A stretch of DNA of 64,000 nucleotides from Testudinibacter aquarius (GTDB lineage: Bacteria; Pseudomonadota; Gammaproteobacteria; Enterobacterales; Pasteurellaceae). The notes under the pieces are model-generated. The model was not told the origin of the DNA. It made no database searches and saw nothing but the letters and a program-made list of their open reading frames with translations. Position 1 is the first letter of the stretch; every line of letters starts with the position of its first letter. Where the stretch lies: the NCBI RefSeq assembly GCF_004342725.1, contig NZ_SMCP01000008.1:58695-122694 (forward strand), read 5' to 3'. Positions 55,981 through 64,000 of the stretch are shown here, piece after piece. The position numbers and the translations under genes are program-made.

Positions 55981-56418
55981 ATTTCTGCTCTTTTACTTAA
56001 ATTTATATTTGTTTTTATTTAACTAAGAAATTTAGTTTGGGTTAAAATAATAATATTAAAATAAAATAAATGAGATTTAGATCTCAAAAATCGCATAAAT
56101 ACGGTTAGATTTCAATCAATTGCGCCAAAGTTATACATTACGCCATTTTATTTTTATCATTATAACAAATCATTCTTTTTATTTTTATTAGTTAATTAAA
56201 TTACAACACCAAATTCCAATCTAAAACTTCTTTTTCGATTTGAGCTTGATCACAATTCTTATTTTTAAAGTTATGCAATCCCTGATCGCTCTCACAAATT
56301 CCTGCATACTTACCCGCTCCGTTTTTGGAGTGATATATAAATGTTTACTATCAATCAAAGCCAGTTCCATTGCTTTTCGATAAACTTCTCTTTATTAGCT
56401 CACTCTATGAGGTGTTTT
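55981..56418 (+). promoter_or_regulatory. AT-rich region upstream of the sialidase gene
   Basis: This non-coding region of about 440 bases is strongly AT-rich, with A/T runs around 56040-56070 and 56150-56215. It must hold the sialidase promoter. A CRP-like site is listed separately. I saw no RNA gene; the short frame at the start of the sialidase ORF (56341-56418) has no ribosome site. Confidence 0.5.
56239..56254 (+). promoter_or_regulatory. Possible CRP site upstream of the sialidase
   Basis: TTTGA-GCTTGA-TCACA matches TGTGA-N6-TCACA at nine of ten conserved bases. It is 165 bases ahead of the chosen start, compatible with catabolite control of a sialic-acid-scavenging enzyme. The match is short and could be chance. 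Confidence 0.35.
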
Positions 56419-59400
56419 ATGAACAATACATCTATTTTGAACTCATCAATTCATTTACTACAAAAATCCTCACTTGCAATTTTAATTTCTTCCTTTTTTG
56501 CTACCGGTGCTTTTGCAGAATCCCTAACCACAATACAAAAAACCGAAACATTAGTATCATCAACTGTAAGCAATACCATCCCATCCATTTTTACTTACAG
56601 TGCTTTAACACCGTTTAGTTCTCCAGTTAATGTCACGGATACCTTCACTGCACAAAATGCTTTTCAGCTAGAGAGTGGTTCGCTAACATTTCGTTTCAAA
56701 AATTCTGAAGCCACACAATTAACTGCTTTATTAGGGGTTTCAAACTCAAAGAAAGATAATGACTACATTCTTTTCTATGTAAATCGAAAAGCCAGTGGCG
56801 ATGCTTTTGGAATTGAAATTAGAAAAAATACAAATTTAATTCCAAATAACCAACTTGTTACTGCTGATATTGCAAGAAATGACAGCGAATTCACCACCGT
56901 TACTTATACCTTTGATAAATCAAATAAAAAAATCATGATTTATGTCAATGGTACCTTACAAAAAACCTATGACGGTGATACTAAATTCTTTAAAGATATT
57001 GAAGGATTAGATGCGGCTTATGTAGGGCGAACAAAACGTGCAAGCGGTACACGCGAAATGACATTTACCGGTAATGTTTATTATGCAGGGGCTGAACCAA
57101 AAGTATTAACAGCAGAAGAAGTTAAAGCAGAACACGATAAATTAACCAAAAACTATGTTCTTGAATATAATGCCTATCTTGAAAAAGAAGCGGCTAATAT
57201 CAAATATGCAGAGGATAAACATAACAAACTCGGCTCTTATATGAGTACAAAAGAACCTCTATTTCAAAAAGATCAAGGAAATGCGAAAAATTACCGTATT
57301 CCGGCACTTTTAACCACCAAGGATGGCATTGTCATTGCGGCTATTGATAAACGCCATCAACATGCCGGTGACTGGGGCAATATTGATACCGCCATTCGCC
57401 GTAGTCTTGATGGTGGAAAAACATGGCAAGATGATCAAGTGATCATCGATCTTGCCAGTCAAACTTATGGTGCTGCCAACGCTGCATTTTTAATTGATCC
57501 GCTGATGCTACAAGATAAAACATCCGGACGCATTTTTATGTTAGTGGACATGTTCCCTGAAACTCAGGGCTTCTTTGGCATAAATAAAGATCATTCATCA
57601 GAAGGTACCGGCTATAAAAAAATCAAAGATAACTACTACCGTGTATTAACTGGAGCTGATGGCGCACAATATACCGTTCGAGAAAATGGTGTCGTTTATA
57701 ACGAAGATCACCAACCTACTGAATATAAAGTGATTGTGGAAGGTGATGCTGCTATAGGCTTTAAGGATCTAGGCGATTTATATCGTGGTGCAGAACGATT
57801 AGGTAATGTTTTTTTACAAACAGCACAACAAGGAAGTGATGCCGCCCCGTTAAAAGTGCAGATCACCAGCTATTTATGGCTGACGCACAGTGACGATAAT
57901 GGTGCAACTTGGTCAAACCCAGTCGATCTTACTCCGCAAGTAAAAGCAGATTGGATGCGTTTTCTAGGTACTGGTCCCGGGACTGGTATCCAGCTAAAAG
58001 ACGGTACATTAATTATGCCTGTTTACTACACGAACAGTAATAATAAACAATCTGCTGCATTAATTATTAGCAAAGACGGCGGTAACACATGGGAGCGAGG
58101 TGAATCACCAAATGATCGTCGTTTAGCATCTACCGGTGGATCTCGTCTTCTAAATGATGATTGGAAGCAATTGACTGAATCCCAAGTTGTTGAATTAGAT
58201 AATGGCGACCTTAAATTATTTTCTCGTAATTTAAGTGGACGAGTGCAAATTTCAACCAGTAAAGACAGCGGCTATACTTGGCAAAAAACGATTATCTCAG
58301 ATGATATTTTACTTGATCCTTATTCTCAAATGTCAGTGATTAAATATTCGAAAAAAATTAATGGTAAAGAGTATTTAGTTTTTGCTAATCCACACTCAGC
58401 TTCTCGTTCTCGAGTGAATGGCATGGTGTGGTTAGGGGAGGTACAAGACGATGGCTCAATTAAATGGAAATATAATACAACTATTACAACAGGAAACTAC
58501 GGCTATAACAGCTTAACTGAACTACCTGACGGGTCTATTGGCTTGCTCTATGAAGAAAGTTCAGAGAAAATTCAATATGTACGCTTAAATTTACAGGAAA
58601 TCGTTTGGTCAGAAAATCGAATCTATCGAGATAAACGCAGCACTGAACATCTAGAAGTTAACTTAACCAGTGATCGTGCCGAAACATTTTACAAAATCGG
58701 CGATGGTGAAATGGTGAAAGTCGGCACTGGAGAAAATGCGGCTAAATTAGTCATCGAGGAAGGTACAGCAACTTTAAAACAGACCGCCGATGATAACAGC
58801 AAAGTTCAAGCCTATGCCGAAGTCACAGTAAAACAAGGCGCAACCGTCCGCTTAGCTGATGACAATCAACTCCCGTACGACAAATTAATTTTGGAAGGAG
58901 GAAGTGTCGATCTTAACGGCAATACCATTACCGTAAATAAAGCCACTTCTGACCCGCAAACCACCGGTTTATATTCAGATAACATCACCGGGCATTTTAT
59001 TAACAGCACTGAACAAATGGCAACGCTGATTTATAATGCTGGCGGTCAGCACACTATCAACGGTAATCTGGGTGGCGTGGCTGAAAATAAACAGCCGAAT
59101 ATGAATTTGGTATATAACCCTGAAGATGAATATGCCAATCTTACGATTGATGGCATAGCCGTGCTCAATGAAATTGATGTTAAAAGTGGCAAAATTACCT
59201 ACAAAGAAAATACTCAACATTTTTCTGAAACCACCAGACTTGGCGCAAATGCAACCCTTGCCTTAGAAAGCGGTACAACGGTGGTCGCCAAAGCAGTAAC
59301 CTTGGCGCAAGATTCAACATTGAGTATTCATTCTGCTGCGGATAAGTTGGTTAGTTTACACTCTGAAAACCTCAGTGGCGCAGGCAATCTCAGCAAAACT

Positions 59401-62400
59401 GGCGCTGGGATTTTCCAACTTTCGGGCAATACTAAGTTGGACGAGGGGAATATTGAGATTAAAGAAGGTGTCTTCACACTTGATGATGCGACAATTAATG
59501 CCAAAACTTTCACGCTTGCCAACGGTGCAACATTAAGCGGCAACGGTAATATAACTTCAGCAATGACTTGGCAGGCGGGCGCAGTTATTTCCCCATATCA
59601 TTCACTGACAACGTCTGAAGGCGAGCGCACTCGTACACTTCCTTTTGAGGCCAATGTCTTGAGCTTCACCGATATCATCAACCAAGGGGCAAGTGTGGTC
59701 TTGCGTGTGAATAATATCAGTGATGAGATGAAAGCCTGGCAACATGATTTCCTTAAAATTACCAACAATGTCACCAATAATAGCGATAAAGCCATTCCGG
59801 TTGCCGTTAATTTACTTGGCACAGAAAATGCGAATTCCGATATAAACGGTAATGGTTTTTACGATAATAACGAAGGGATTTCACTGATCCAAATCGGTGG
59901 CGAAGCAAAATTGGGGGTGTTTGAACTAAACAATGGTAACGTATTAAGCAATGATTTATACAGCTATACCCTCGTTGCTTTTGATAAAGGCGCTTCCTTG
60001 GCGAATGAAAATAAAGTAAATAGCGATCAAAGCAATTTCTATGATTACCGCTTGCAAACACGTTTAATTGATATGTATGGAAATCCATTATCTACCATCA
60101 TGCGTAAGCCTGAGTTTTTAGCTGATTCAGCAATTTTAGAAGATGTTGAATTACCAGCAATAGGCGAAATAGGTGAAATAGAGATGGACTCTGCAATTAT
60201 TGAACCGGTTGAATTACCAATTGGTGAAATAGCGATGGATTCTGCGATTATTGAGCCGGTTGAATTACCAATCGGTGAAATGGCGATGGATTCTGCGATT
60301 CATCAACCACATATCAACACCACCTTGGTGAACGACGATACAACAAATGCAGTAACTTTAAATTATAACGGTACAGAGGCTCGCACATTTGATGGGAGAA
60401 TTGGTAATGCCAGCGGCAAGATCAATTTGAATGTCAACGGTGATTTAACGCTCAGTGCAAACAGCATCTTAAATGAGGTGAAGGTTGCAGATTCCAATTT
60501 AACTTATACTGCAAACGACGCTTCCGTTGCACACGCGGCGAACCATATTGGCTTAGATCAAGCCATGTTAATGCTACAAGGAAATGCAAACCTTGCTGTT
60601 GAAAACACTCTTTCCGGCGATCAAAACTCAAATCTGGTAGTTGACAGTGACAAAATGACCGCACTTTCAGCTCAAACCATTGATCTTAAAGGCAGTATTA
60701 CCAAAAAAGGGCAAGGGCGGTTCTTACTCTCAGCTGAACGTTTAAGCGCAGAAAATATTATCCTTAATGCAGGTTCATTAGTGCTTTCAGCCAAAATGGA
60801 AAACGGCAAATTAATCATGAACAACGGCACACTCTTTGCTGCTGGCGAGTTAAACCATGTGGTATCAAATGCTGGTAGCACTCTCTCTACAGCAATGCCA
60901 ACTGCCAAACGCTCTCGTGCACGCCGTGCGTTAACTGAATTTAACACACTGAAACTTGGTTCATTTGAGGCAAACGGTGGTTCAATTAATTTGCGTGTGA
61001 ATAACGTGAGCGATAATGTGCAAGACTGGGAGCACGATCAATTATTGATTAGTGGCGATGTGACTGGTAATCCAACGACAACCGTAGATTTAACATTGCT
61101 CGGCACTGTAAATGGTTATTCGGATCAAAACAACAACGGGGCTTACGATAATAATGAAGGGATTTCATTGATTCAAGTCGGTGGCAATACCGCTCTTGGC
61201 GCATTTGAATTAGCCGATGGCAATGTGCTGAAAAATGATCTTTTCAACTATACTCTGGTTTCCTTTGATAAAGGCGCATCCTTGGCAAGTGAAAATAAAG
61301 TGAATGACAATCAAAGCAACTTCTATGATTATCGTTTGCAGACACAGTTGATTGATTCACAAGGGAATACACCTTCAACAAGAATCACTGTTGCAGCAGC
61401 AACGGCTACACCAACAACTACGGCGGTTACAGAAACAACTACTGTTACAACACCGGCAGTCGGATCACAAACTGCCGCTAGTTCATCTGCATCGAGTTCA
61501 TTAGTATCTACTCCAACGACATCTGAAACCGTTACCGAAACCATAAATTATCGTGCGCAAATCAATCCATTGATTCCATCACATATTGTAGCTTCAGATT
61601 TAGCGCTTACCCATAACAATATGATTTATCAAAATTTTGAACGACATTCAGCGCCTTTGCTTGATGATGGTCAGAACATGTTTGTCGCTTATTTGAACGG
61701 CAAAACAGATTATAAGTCATCGGCTGGATTCTTAGATTACGGTTATAACGCAGAATCTCGCTACAACGGTTGGATGGTTGGCGGAAAAGTGTGGCAGTCT
61801 GAACAACAAAACCGCACTTTGCACCTTGCTGTTAACCACGGAAAATATCACACCACGCCACAAGCCGCTGACGGAGCAAGCCGTGGTGAGTACAAAACCT
61901 ACGGTGCAAATATGAAATTTACGCAGCAATTTGGCGATGCTTACCTAGCACTCGATACCGGCTACCAACACCATAAAGGCGACATCAGCGCGAACAACGA
62001 CAGCGCCACGCTGGTGGCAAAAGCACTGCGTATCGGTTCAGAAGTCGGCTATCGCGTTAGCTTAGGCAACATTGATTTGATTCCACGACTCAATGTACAA
62101 TTGCAACGCATGAATTTAAAATCAAACAGTGATTTATTTAAGATTCAATATGACAACATCACTGCCGTCACCACAAATCTTGGTTTGAGAACACATTGGA
62201 ACCTCGATAACCTCACTCTGGGCTTAGATACTTACTATCAACACAATAGCAGCAGTAAAGGCGATTTGCTGGTGCGATCTGCTATCGCAGAAAGAAGCTT
62301 TACCTCAGGTGGGTTAGGCAATTCTATTAATGTAGAAGCCGCCGCTGAATATCGGATTATGCCGAAATTCAGCCTAGGTGTTAACGTTGGTTATCAGCAT

Positions 62401-62463
62401 AAAGTTTCTCATAATGCGACGAATAACCGAAATGTCTCAGCGAATATTAAATATACGTTCTAA
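56419..62463 (+). CDS. Giant sialidase autotransporter (NanB-like)
   Basis: This is a surface-exposed exo-sialidase of about 2014 residues. ATG at 56419 follows GAGG and gives a signal peptide ending GAFA. Order of domains: lectin-like jelly roll (about 50-230); GH33 propeller (about 275-750) with the RIP arginine at 293, DKRHQHAGDWGN and four Asp boxes (329, 491, 551, 614; for example SLDGGKTW); then a long beta-helical passenger with two related modules, a short 17-residue repeat, a Thr/Ser/Ala-rich linker, and a C-terminal barrel of about 280 residues ending NIKYTF. It would free sialic acid from host glycans. Pasteurella NanB, as I recall, is about half this size. Confidence 0.92.
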   Translation: MNNTSILNSSIHLLQKSSLAILISSFFATGAFAESLTTIQKTETLVSSTVSNTIPSIFTYSALTPFSSPVNVTDTFTAQNAFQLESGSLTFRFKNSEATQLTALLGVSNSKKDNDYILFYVNRKASGDAFGIEIRKNTNLIPNNQLVTADIARNDSEFTTVTYTFDKSNKKIMIYVNGTLQKTYDGDTKFFKDIEGLDAAYVGRTKRASGTREMTFTGNVYYAGAEPKVLTAEEVKAEHDKLTKNYVLEYNAYLEKEAANIKYAEDKHNKLGSYMSTKEPLFQKDQGNAKNYRIPALLTTKDGIVIAAIDKRHQHAGDWGNIDTAIRRSLDGGKTWQDDQVIIDLASQTYGAANAAFLIDPLMLQDKTSGRIFMLVDMFPETQGFFGINKDHSSEGTGYKKIKDNYYRVLTGADGAQYTVRENGVVYNEDHQPTEYKVIVEGDAAIGFKDLGDLYRGAERLGNVFLQTAQQGSDAAPLKVQITSYLWLTHSDDNGATWSNPVDLTPQVKADWMRFLGTGPGTGIQLKDGTLIMPVYYTNSNNKQSAALIISKDGGNTWERGESPNDRRLASTGGSRLLNDDWKQLTESQVVELDNGDLKLFSRNLSGRVQISTSKDSGYTWQKTIISDDILLDPYSQMSVIKYSKKINGKEYLVFANPHSASRSRVNGMVWLGEVQDDGSIKWKYNTTITTGNYGYNSLTELPDGSIGLLYEESSEKIQYVRLNLQEIVWSENRIYRDKRSTEHLEVNLTSDRAETFYKIGDGEMVKVGTGENAAKLVIEEGTATLKQTADDNSKVQAYAEVTVKQGATVRLADDNQLPYDKLILEGGSVDLNGNTITVNKATSDPQTTGLYSDNITGHFINSTEQMATLIYNAGGQHTINGNLGGVAENKQPNMNLVYNPEDEYANLTIDGIAVLNEIDVKSGKITYKENTQHFSETTRLGANATLALESGTTVVAKAVTLAQDSTLSIHSAADKLVSLHSENLSGAGNLSKTGAGIFQLSGNTKLDEGNIEIKEGVFTLDDATINAKTFTLANGATLSGNGNITSAMTWQAGAVISPYHSLTTSEGERTRTLPFEANVLSFTDIINQGASVVLRVNNISDEMKAWQHDFLKITNNVTNNSDKAIPVAVNLLGTENANSDINGNGFYDNNEGISLIQIGGEAKLGVFELNNGNVLSNDLYSYTLVAFDKGASLANENKVNSDQSNFYDYRLQTRLIDMYGNPLSTIMRKPEFLADSAILEDVELPAIGEIGEIEMDSAIIEPVELPIGEIAMDSAIIEPVELPIGEMAMDSAIHQPHINTTLVNDDTTNAVTLNYNGTEARTFDGRIGNASGKINLNVNGDLTLSANSILNEVKVADSNLTYTANDASVAHAANHIGLDQAMLMLQGNANLAVENTLSGDQNSNLVVDSDKMTALSAQTIDLKGSITKKGQGRFLLSAERLSAENIILNAGSLVLSAKMENGKLIMNNGTLFAAGELNHVVSNAGSTLSTAMPTAKRSRARRALTEFNTLKLGSFEANGGSINLRVNNVSDNVQDWEHDQLLISGDVTGNPTTTVDLTLLGTVNGYSDQNNNGAYDNNEGISLIQVGGNTALGAFELADGNVLKNDLFNYTLVSFDKGASLASENKVNDNQSNFYDYRLQTQLIDSQGNTPSTRITVAAATATPTTTAVTETTTVTTPAVGSQTAASSSASSSLVSTPTTSETVTETINYRAQINPLIPSHIVASDLALTHNNMIYQNFERHSAPLLDDGQNMFVAYLNGKTDYKSSAGFLDYGYNAESRYNGWMVGGKVWQSEQQNRTLHLAVNHGKYHTTPQAADGASRGEYKTYGANMKFTQQFGDAYLALDTGYQHHKGDISANNDSATLVAKALRIGSEVGYRVSLGNIDLIPRLNVQLQRMNLKSNSDLFKIQYDNITAVTTNLGLRTHWNLDNLTLGLDTYYQHNSSSKGDLLVRSAIAERSFTSGGLGNSINVEAAAEYRIMPKFSLGVNVGYQHKVSHNATNNRNVSANIKYTF
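59640..60090 (+). repeat. Passenger module copy 1 of the sialidase autotransporter
   Basis: This stretch encodes VLRVNNISDEMKAWQHDFLK, NGFYDNNEGISLIQIGG, SYTLVAFDKGASLANENK and SNFYDYRLQTRLID. It recurs with about two-thirds identity by eye at 60950-61380. It is an internal duplication of the stalk. Confidence 0.8.
60118..60303 (+). repeat. 51-bp tandem repeats in the sialidase gene
   Basis: Two full copies of a 51-base unit start at 60184 and 60235, each encoding MDSAIIEPVELPIGEIA or a near variant. A partial copy follows at 60286 and a degenerate copy precedes (SAILEDVELPAIGEIGEIE). The unit is a multiple of three, so copy-number change would keep the frame. Confidence 0.85.
60949..61380 (+). 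repeat. Passenger module copy 2 of the sialidase autotransporter
   Basis: This is the second copy of the stalk module, with INLRVNNVSDNVQDWEHDQL, NGAYDNNEGISLIQVGG, NYTLVSFDKGASLASENK and SNFYDYRLQTQLID. It lies directly before the Thr/Ser-rich linker and the membrane barrel. Confidence 0.8.
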
Positions 62464-62482
62464 GTTTTAACCACCATAACTC

Positions 62483-62525
62483 ACCGCACTTTAACAGCCT
62501 ATCAATCGTTAAAGTGCGGTTTTTC
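62483..62525 (+). terminator. Uptake-signal terminator of the sialidase gene
   Basis: ACCGCACTTTAAC (62483-62495) and GTTAAAGTGCGGT (62508-62520) form a 13-bp perfect stem, followed by TTTTTCT. It is 20 bases after the stop. Confidence 0.92.
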
Positions 62526-62610
62526 TCTATTTATAAGTCATACCATTCCCTCGCAATATGTTCTACAATAACCAAACTCATCACGTTGTTTACCACTAAA
62601 CGAGGGCATT

Positions 62611-63195
62611 ATGTATTTAGAACAAATTAAAGCAGAATTAAACGAAGCGGCTGATGTGTTGCATAACTTCATCAACGATGAAGCAAACATTCAACGGATT
62701 CAAGATGCCGCGCTGTTGTTGGCGCAGAGCTTTAAAAGCGGTGGCAAAGTGTTGTCGTGCGGTAATGGCGGTTCGCATTGCGATGCGATGCACTTTGCCG
62801 AAGAACTGACCGGGCGTTACCGCGAAAACCGTCCCGGCTATCCGGCAATTGCAATTTCCGATGTCAGCCATTTAAGCTGCGTCAGTAACGATTTCGGTTA
62901 TGAATATGTATTTTCCCGTTTTGTCGAGGCGGTCGGTAACAAAGGCGATGTGTTGTTTGGACTATCGACCTCTGGTAATTCGCAAAACGTGTTAAACGCC
63001 ATTGCAGCCGCCAAAGCCAAAGGCATGAAAGTAATTGCCATGACGGGTAAAGATGGCGGCAAAATGGCGGGTTTGGCCGATGTCGAGATTCGGGTACCGC
63101 ACTTCCGTTATGCGGATCGCACGCAGGAAATCCATATCAAAGTCATTCATATTCTGATGATGTTAATCGAATTTGAAATGGCAAAAGCGGCTTAA
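62611..63195 (+). CDS. gmhA: Sedoheptulose-7-phosphate isomerase
   Basis: This 194-residue SIS-domain protein converts sedoheptulose 7-phosphate to D-glycero-D-manno-heptose 7-phosphate, the first step of the LPS core heptose pathway. [57 protein letters not shown] and [19 protein letters not shown] are the GmhA signatures, including metal-binding His and Glu. The length is standard. Confidence 0.95.
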   Translation: MYLEQIKAELNEAADVLHNFINDEANIQRIQDAALLLAQSFKSGGKVLSCGNGGSHCDAMHFAEELTGRYRENRPGYPAIAISDVSHLSCVSNDFGYEYVFSRFVEAVGNKGDVLFGLSTSGNSQNVLNAIAAAKAKGMKVIAMTGKDGGKMAGLADVEIRVPHFRYADRTQEIHIKVIHILMMLIEFEMAKAA

Positions 63196-63231
63196 TTTTA
63201 AGCATAGTTGTTTTACACGAGGAGATCAGTA

Positions 63232-63867
63232 ATGAACAATTTATTCAGTCAATTACAAAGCCGTCTGGGCGAGATGATGAAAGATGAAAACTTTTCCAAA
63301 ATCGCCAAAAGTGCGGCGGTCGGCGGTTTAGCAGGTTTGATTCTGGGTAATAGCGGTGCTCGTAAAGGTGTCTTTAAAGCCGGAAGTTATGCTGCATTAG
63401 CCGGCGCTGCTTGGCTTGCTTACCAAAAATGGCTACAAAATAAAAGCGGAAGTGCGGTGCAAGATGTGCAATTCGATCCACAAGCCCAGCAAGAGGCGAT
63501 TACTTACGCCAACAACACCTTATCTGATAACAAAATCATGTTGTTAACCCAGGCGATGGTGTTTGCCGCCCGTGCCGACGGTCAAATCGATGCGCAAGAA
63601 AAAGCGCAAATTCATAAAGGTCTGGAACAGTTGGGCTATGGAGAAAATGCCGATCAGCTGGTTAATCAATGGCTCAACACCCCGTTAGATCCTCAGGCCC
63701 TTGCCGAACAAGTCAATGATCCGCAGCAAGCTGCCGAAGTTTATATGGTTTCCTTGTCGGTGATTGACCCCGATCACTTTTTGGAGCAAGCTTATATGCA
63801 GCAACTGGCGCAAGCACTGAAATTACCCGCCGAGTTGAAACAACAACTGGAACTGGCGGCAAAATAA
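63232..63867 (+). CDS. yebE: DUF533 family inner-membrane protein (YebE-like)
   Basis: This protein has about 211 residues. A glycine/alanine-rich hydrophobic segment (SAAVGGLAGLILGNSGARKG; SYAALAGAAWLAYQKW) near the N-terminus is followed by a TerB-like helical domain with the acidic motif AMVFAARADGQIDAQEKAQI. This matches the YebE/DUF533 family. ATG at 63232 follows GAGGAG; the frame is open eight codons upstream without a site. It lies 36 bases after gmhA and is possibly co-transcribed. Function unknown. Confidence 0.87.
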   Translation: MNNLFSQLQSRLGEMMKDENFSKIAKSAAVGGLAGLILGNSGARKGVFKAGSYAALAGAAWLAYQKWLQNKSGSAVQDVQFDPQAQQEAITYANNTLSDNKIMLLTQAMVFAARADGQIDAQEKAQIHKGLEQLGYGENADQLVNQWLNTPLDPQALAEQVNDPQQAAEVYMVSLSVIDPDHFLEQAYMQQLAQALKLPAELKQQLELAAK

Positions 63868-63885
63868 TAAATTTTTAGCCTATCA

Positions 63886-63908
63886 AAAGGGAAGTTATGC
63901 TTCCCTTT
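63886..63908 (+). terminator. Hairpin after the yebE-like gene
   Basis: AAAGGGAAG-TTATG-CTTCCCTTT forms a 9-bp stem 18 bases after the stop. There is little T-run, so it may act together with the next hairpin. Confidence 0.7.
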
Positions 63909-63920
63909 CAGACTGCTGAC

Positions 63921-63956
63921 AAACCCACTAATTTTTATGGATAGTGGGTTTTATTT
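63921..63956 (+). terminator. Second terminator at the right edge
   Basis: AAACCCACTA (63921-63930) pairs perfectly with TAGTGGGTTT (63942-63951), followed by TATTTTG. The remaining bases to the window end show no recognisable gene. Confidence 0.8.
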
Positions 63957-64000
63957 TGGGCGTAGTGGGTCAAAATACTTTTTTAGATTAGATGAAGCCT

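Noticed and set aside
56341..56418. Upstream ATG of the sialidase frame
   Set aside because: It gives an extra 26 residues before the signal peptide and has no ribosome site; ATG at 56419 has GAGG.

Overview
The window looks like chromosomal DNA of a Pasteurellaceae bacterium of the Haemophilus/Pasteurella/Aggregatibacter type. The main evidence is the 9-base DNA uptake signal AAGTGCGGT (and its complement), which occurs many times, often as inverted pairs that double as transcription terminators. Gene content agrees: pheS-pheT-ihfA-nlpC, nrdAB with a small ferredoxin, a fused TRAP permease with a TAXI binding protein, and a sialidase autotransporter. I cannot name the species.

Layout. 1-2686: TAXI-type TRAP transporter (permease cut by the left edge). 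2869-6381: tRNA/nucleotide housekeeping (truC-yqcC, queF, ppnN). 6419-10549: chromate-family transporter, yadGH exporter, carbonic anhydrase and an unlisted 26-residue membrane peptide. 10640-15515: nlpC, ihfA, pheT, pheS with a Phe-rich leader peptide and attenuator, and a small lipoprotein. 15672-20289: fabA, Lon-like protease, matP and degP. 20403-25467: bioD-like gene, Mlc-like repressor, asnS, a membrane protein and a MOSC protein. 25664-29581: ribonucleotide reductase genes nrdA, nrdB and ferredoxin behind a promoter with two NrdR boxes.

29590-48599 (all minus strand) is a contact-dependent inhibition / two-partner secretion locus and the most interesting region. cdiB and a 3293-residue cdiA are followed by an ankyrin-repeat immunity gene and then by four displaced toxin-immunity cassettes. 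Each cassette repeats part of the 3' end of cdiA, followed by a different AT-rich toxin tail and a different immunity gene. One pair is a clear barnase-barstar pair, one has an Imm8-like immunity gene, one has a toxin interrupted by a one-base frameshift, and one has an unrecognised toxin and immunity protein. The array ends in a fossil of a second TpsA gene. The displaced cassettes lack good start signals, so I infer they are a silent repertoire that can recombine into cdiA. The shared arms carry uptake signals, which suggests exchange by natural transformation.

48835-55933 returns to housekeeping genes (ycgM-type hydrolase, lytic transglycosylase, ycgL, a solitary and unusual minC, smrB, mfd). 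56419-62463 encodes a very large sialidase autotransporter with a duplicated passenger. gmhA and a yebE-type gene close the window.

Several neighbour pairs are the same as in Escherichia coli as I remember it (yadGH/can, fabA/lonH/matP, bioD2/mlc, ycgM/ycgL/minC, truC/yqcC/queF). The backbone is therefore old, and the CDI array and the sialidase are the accessory parts.
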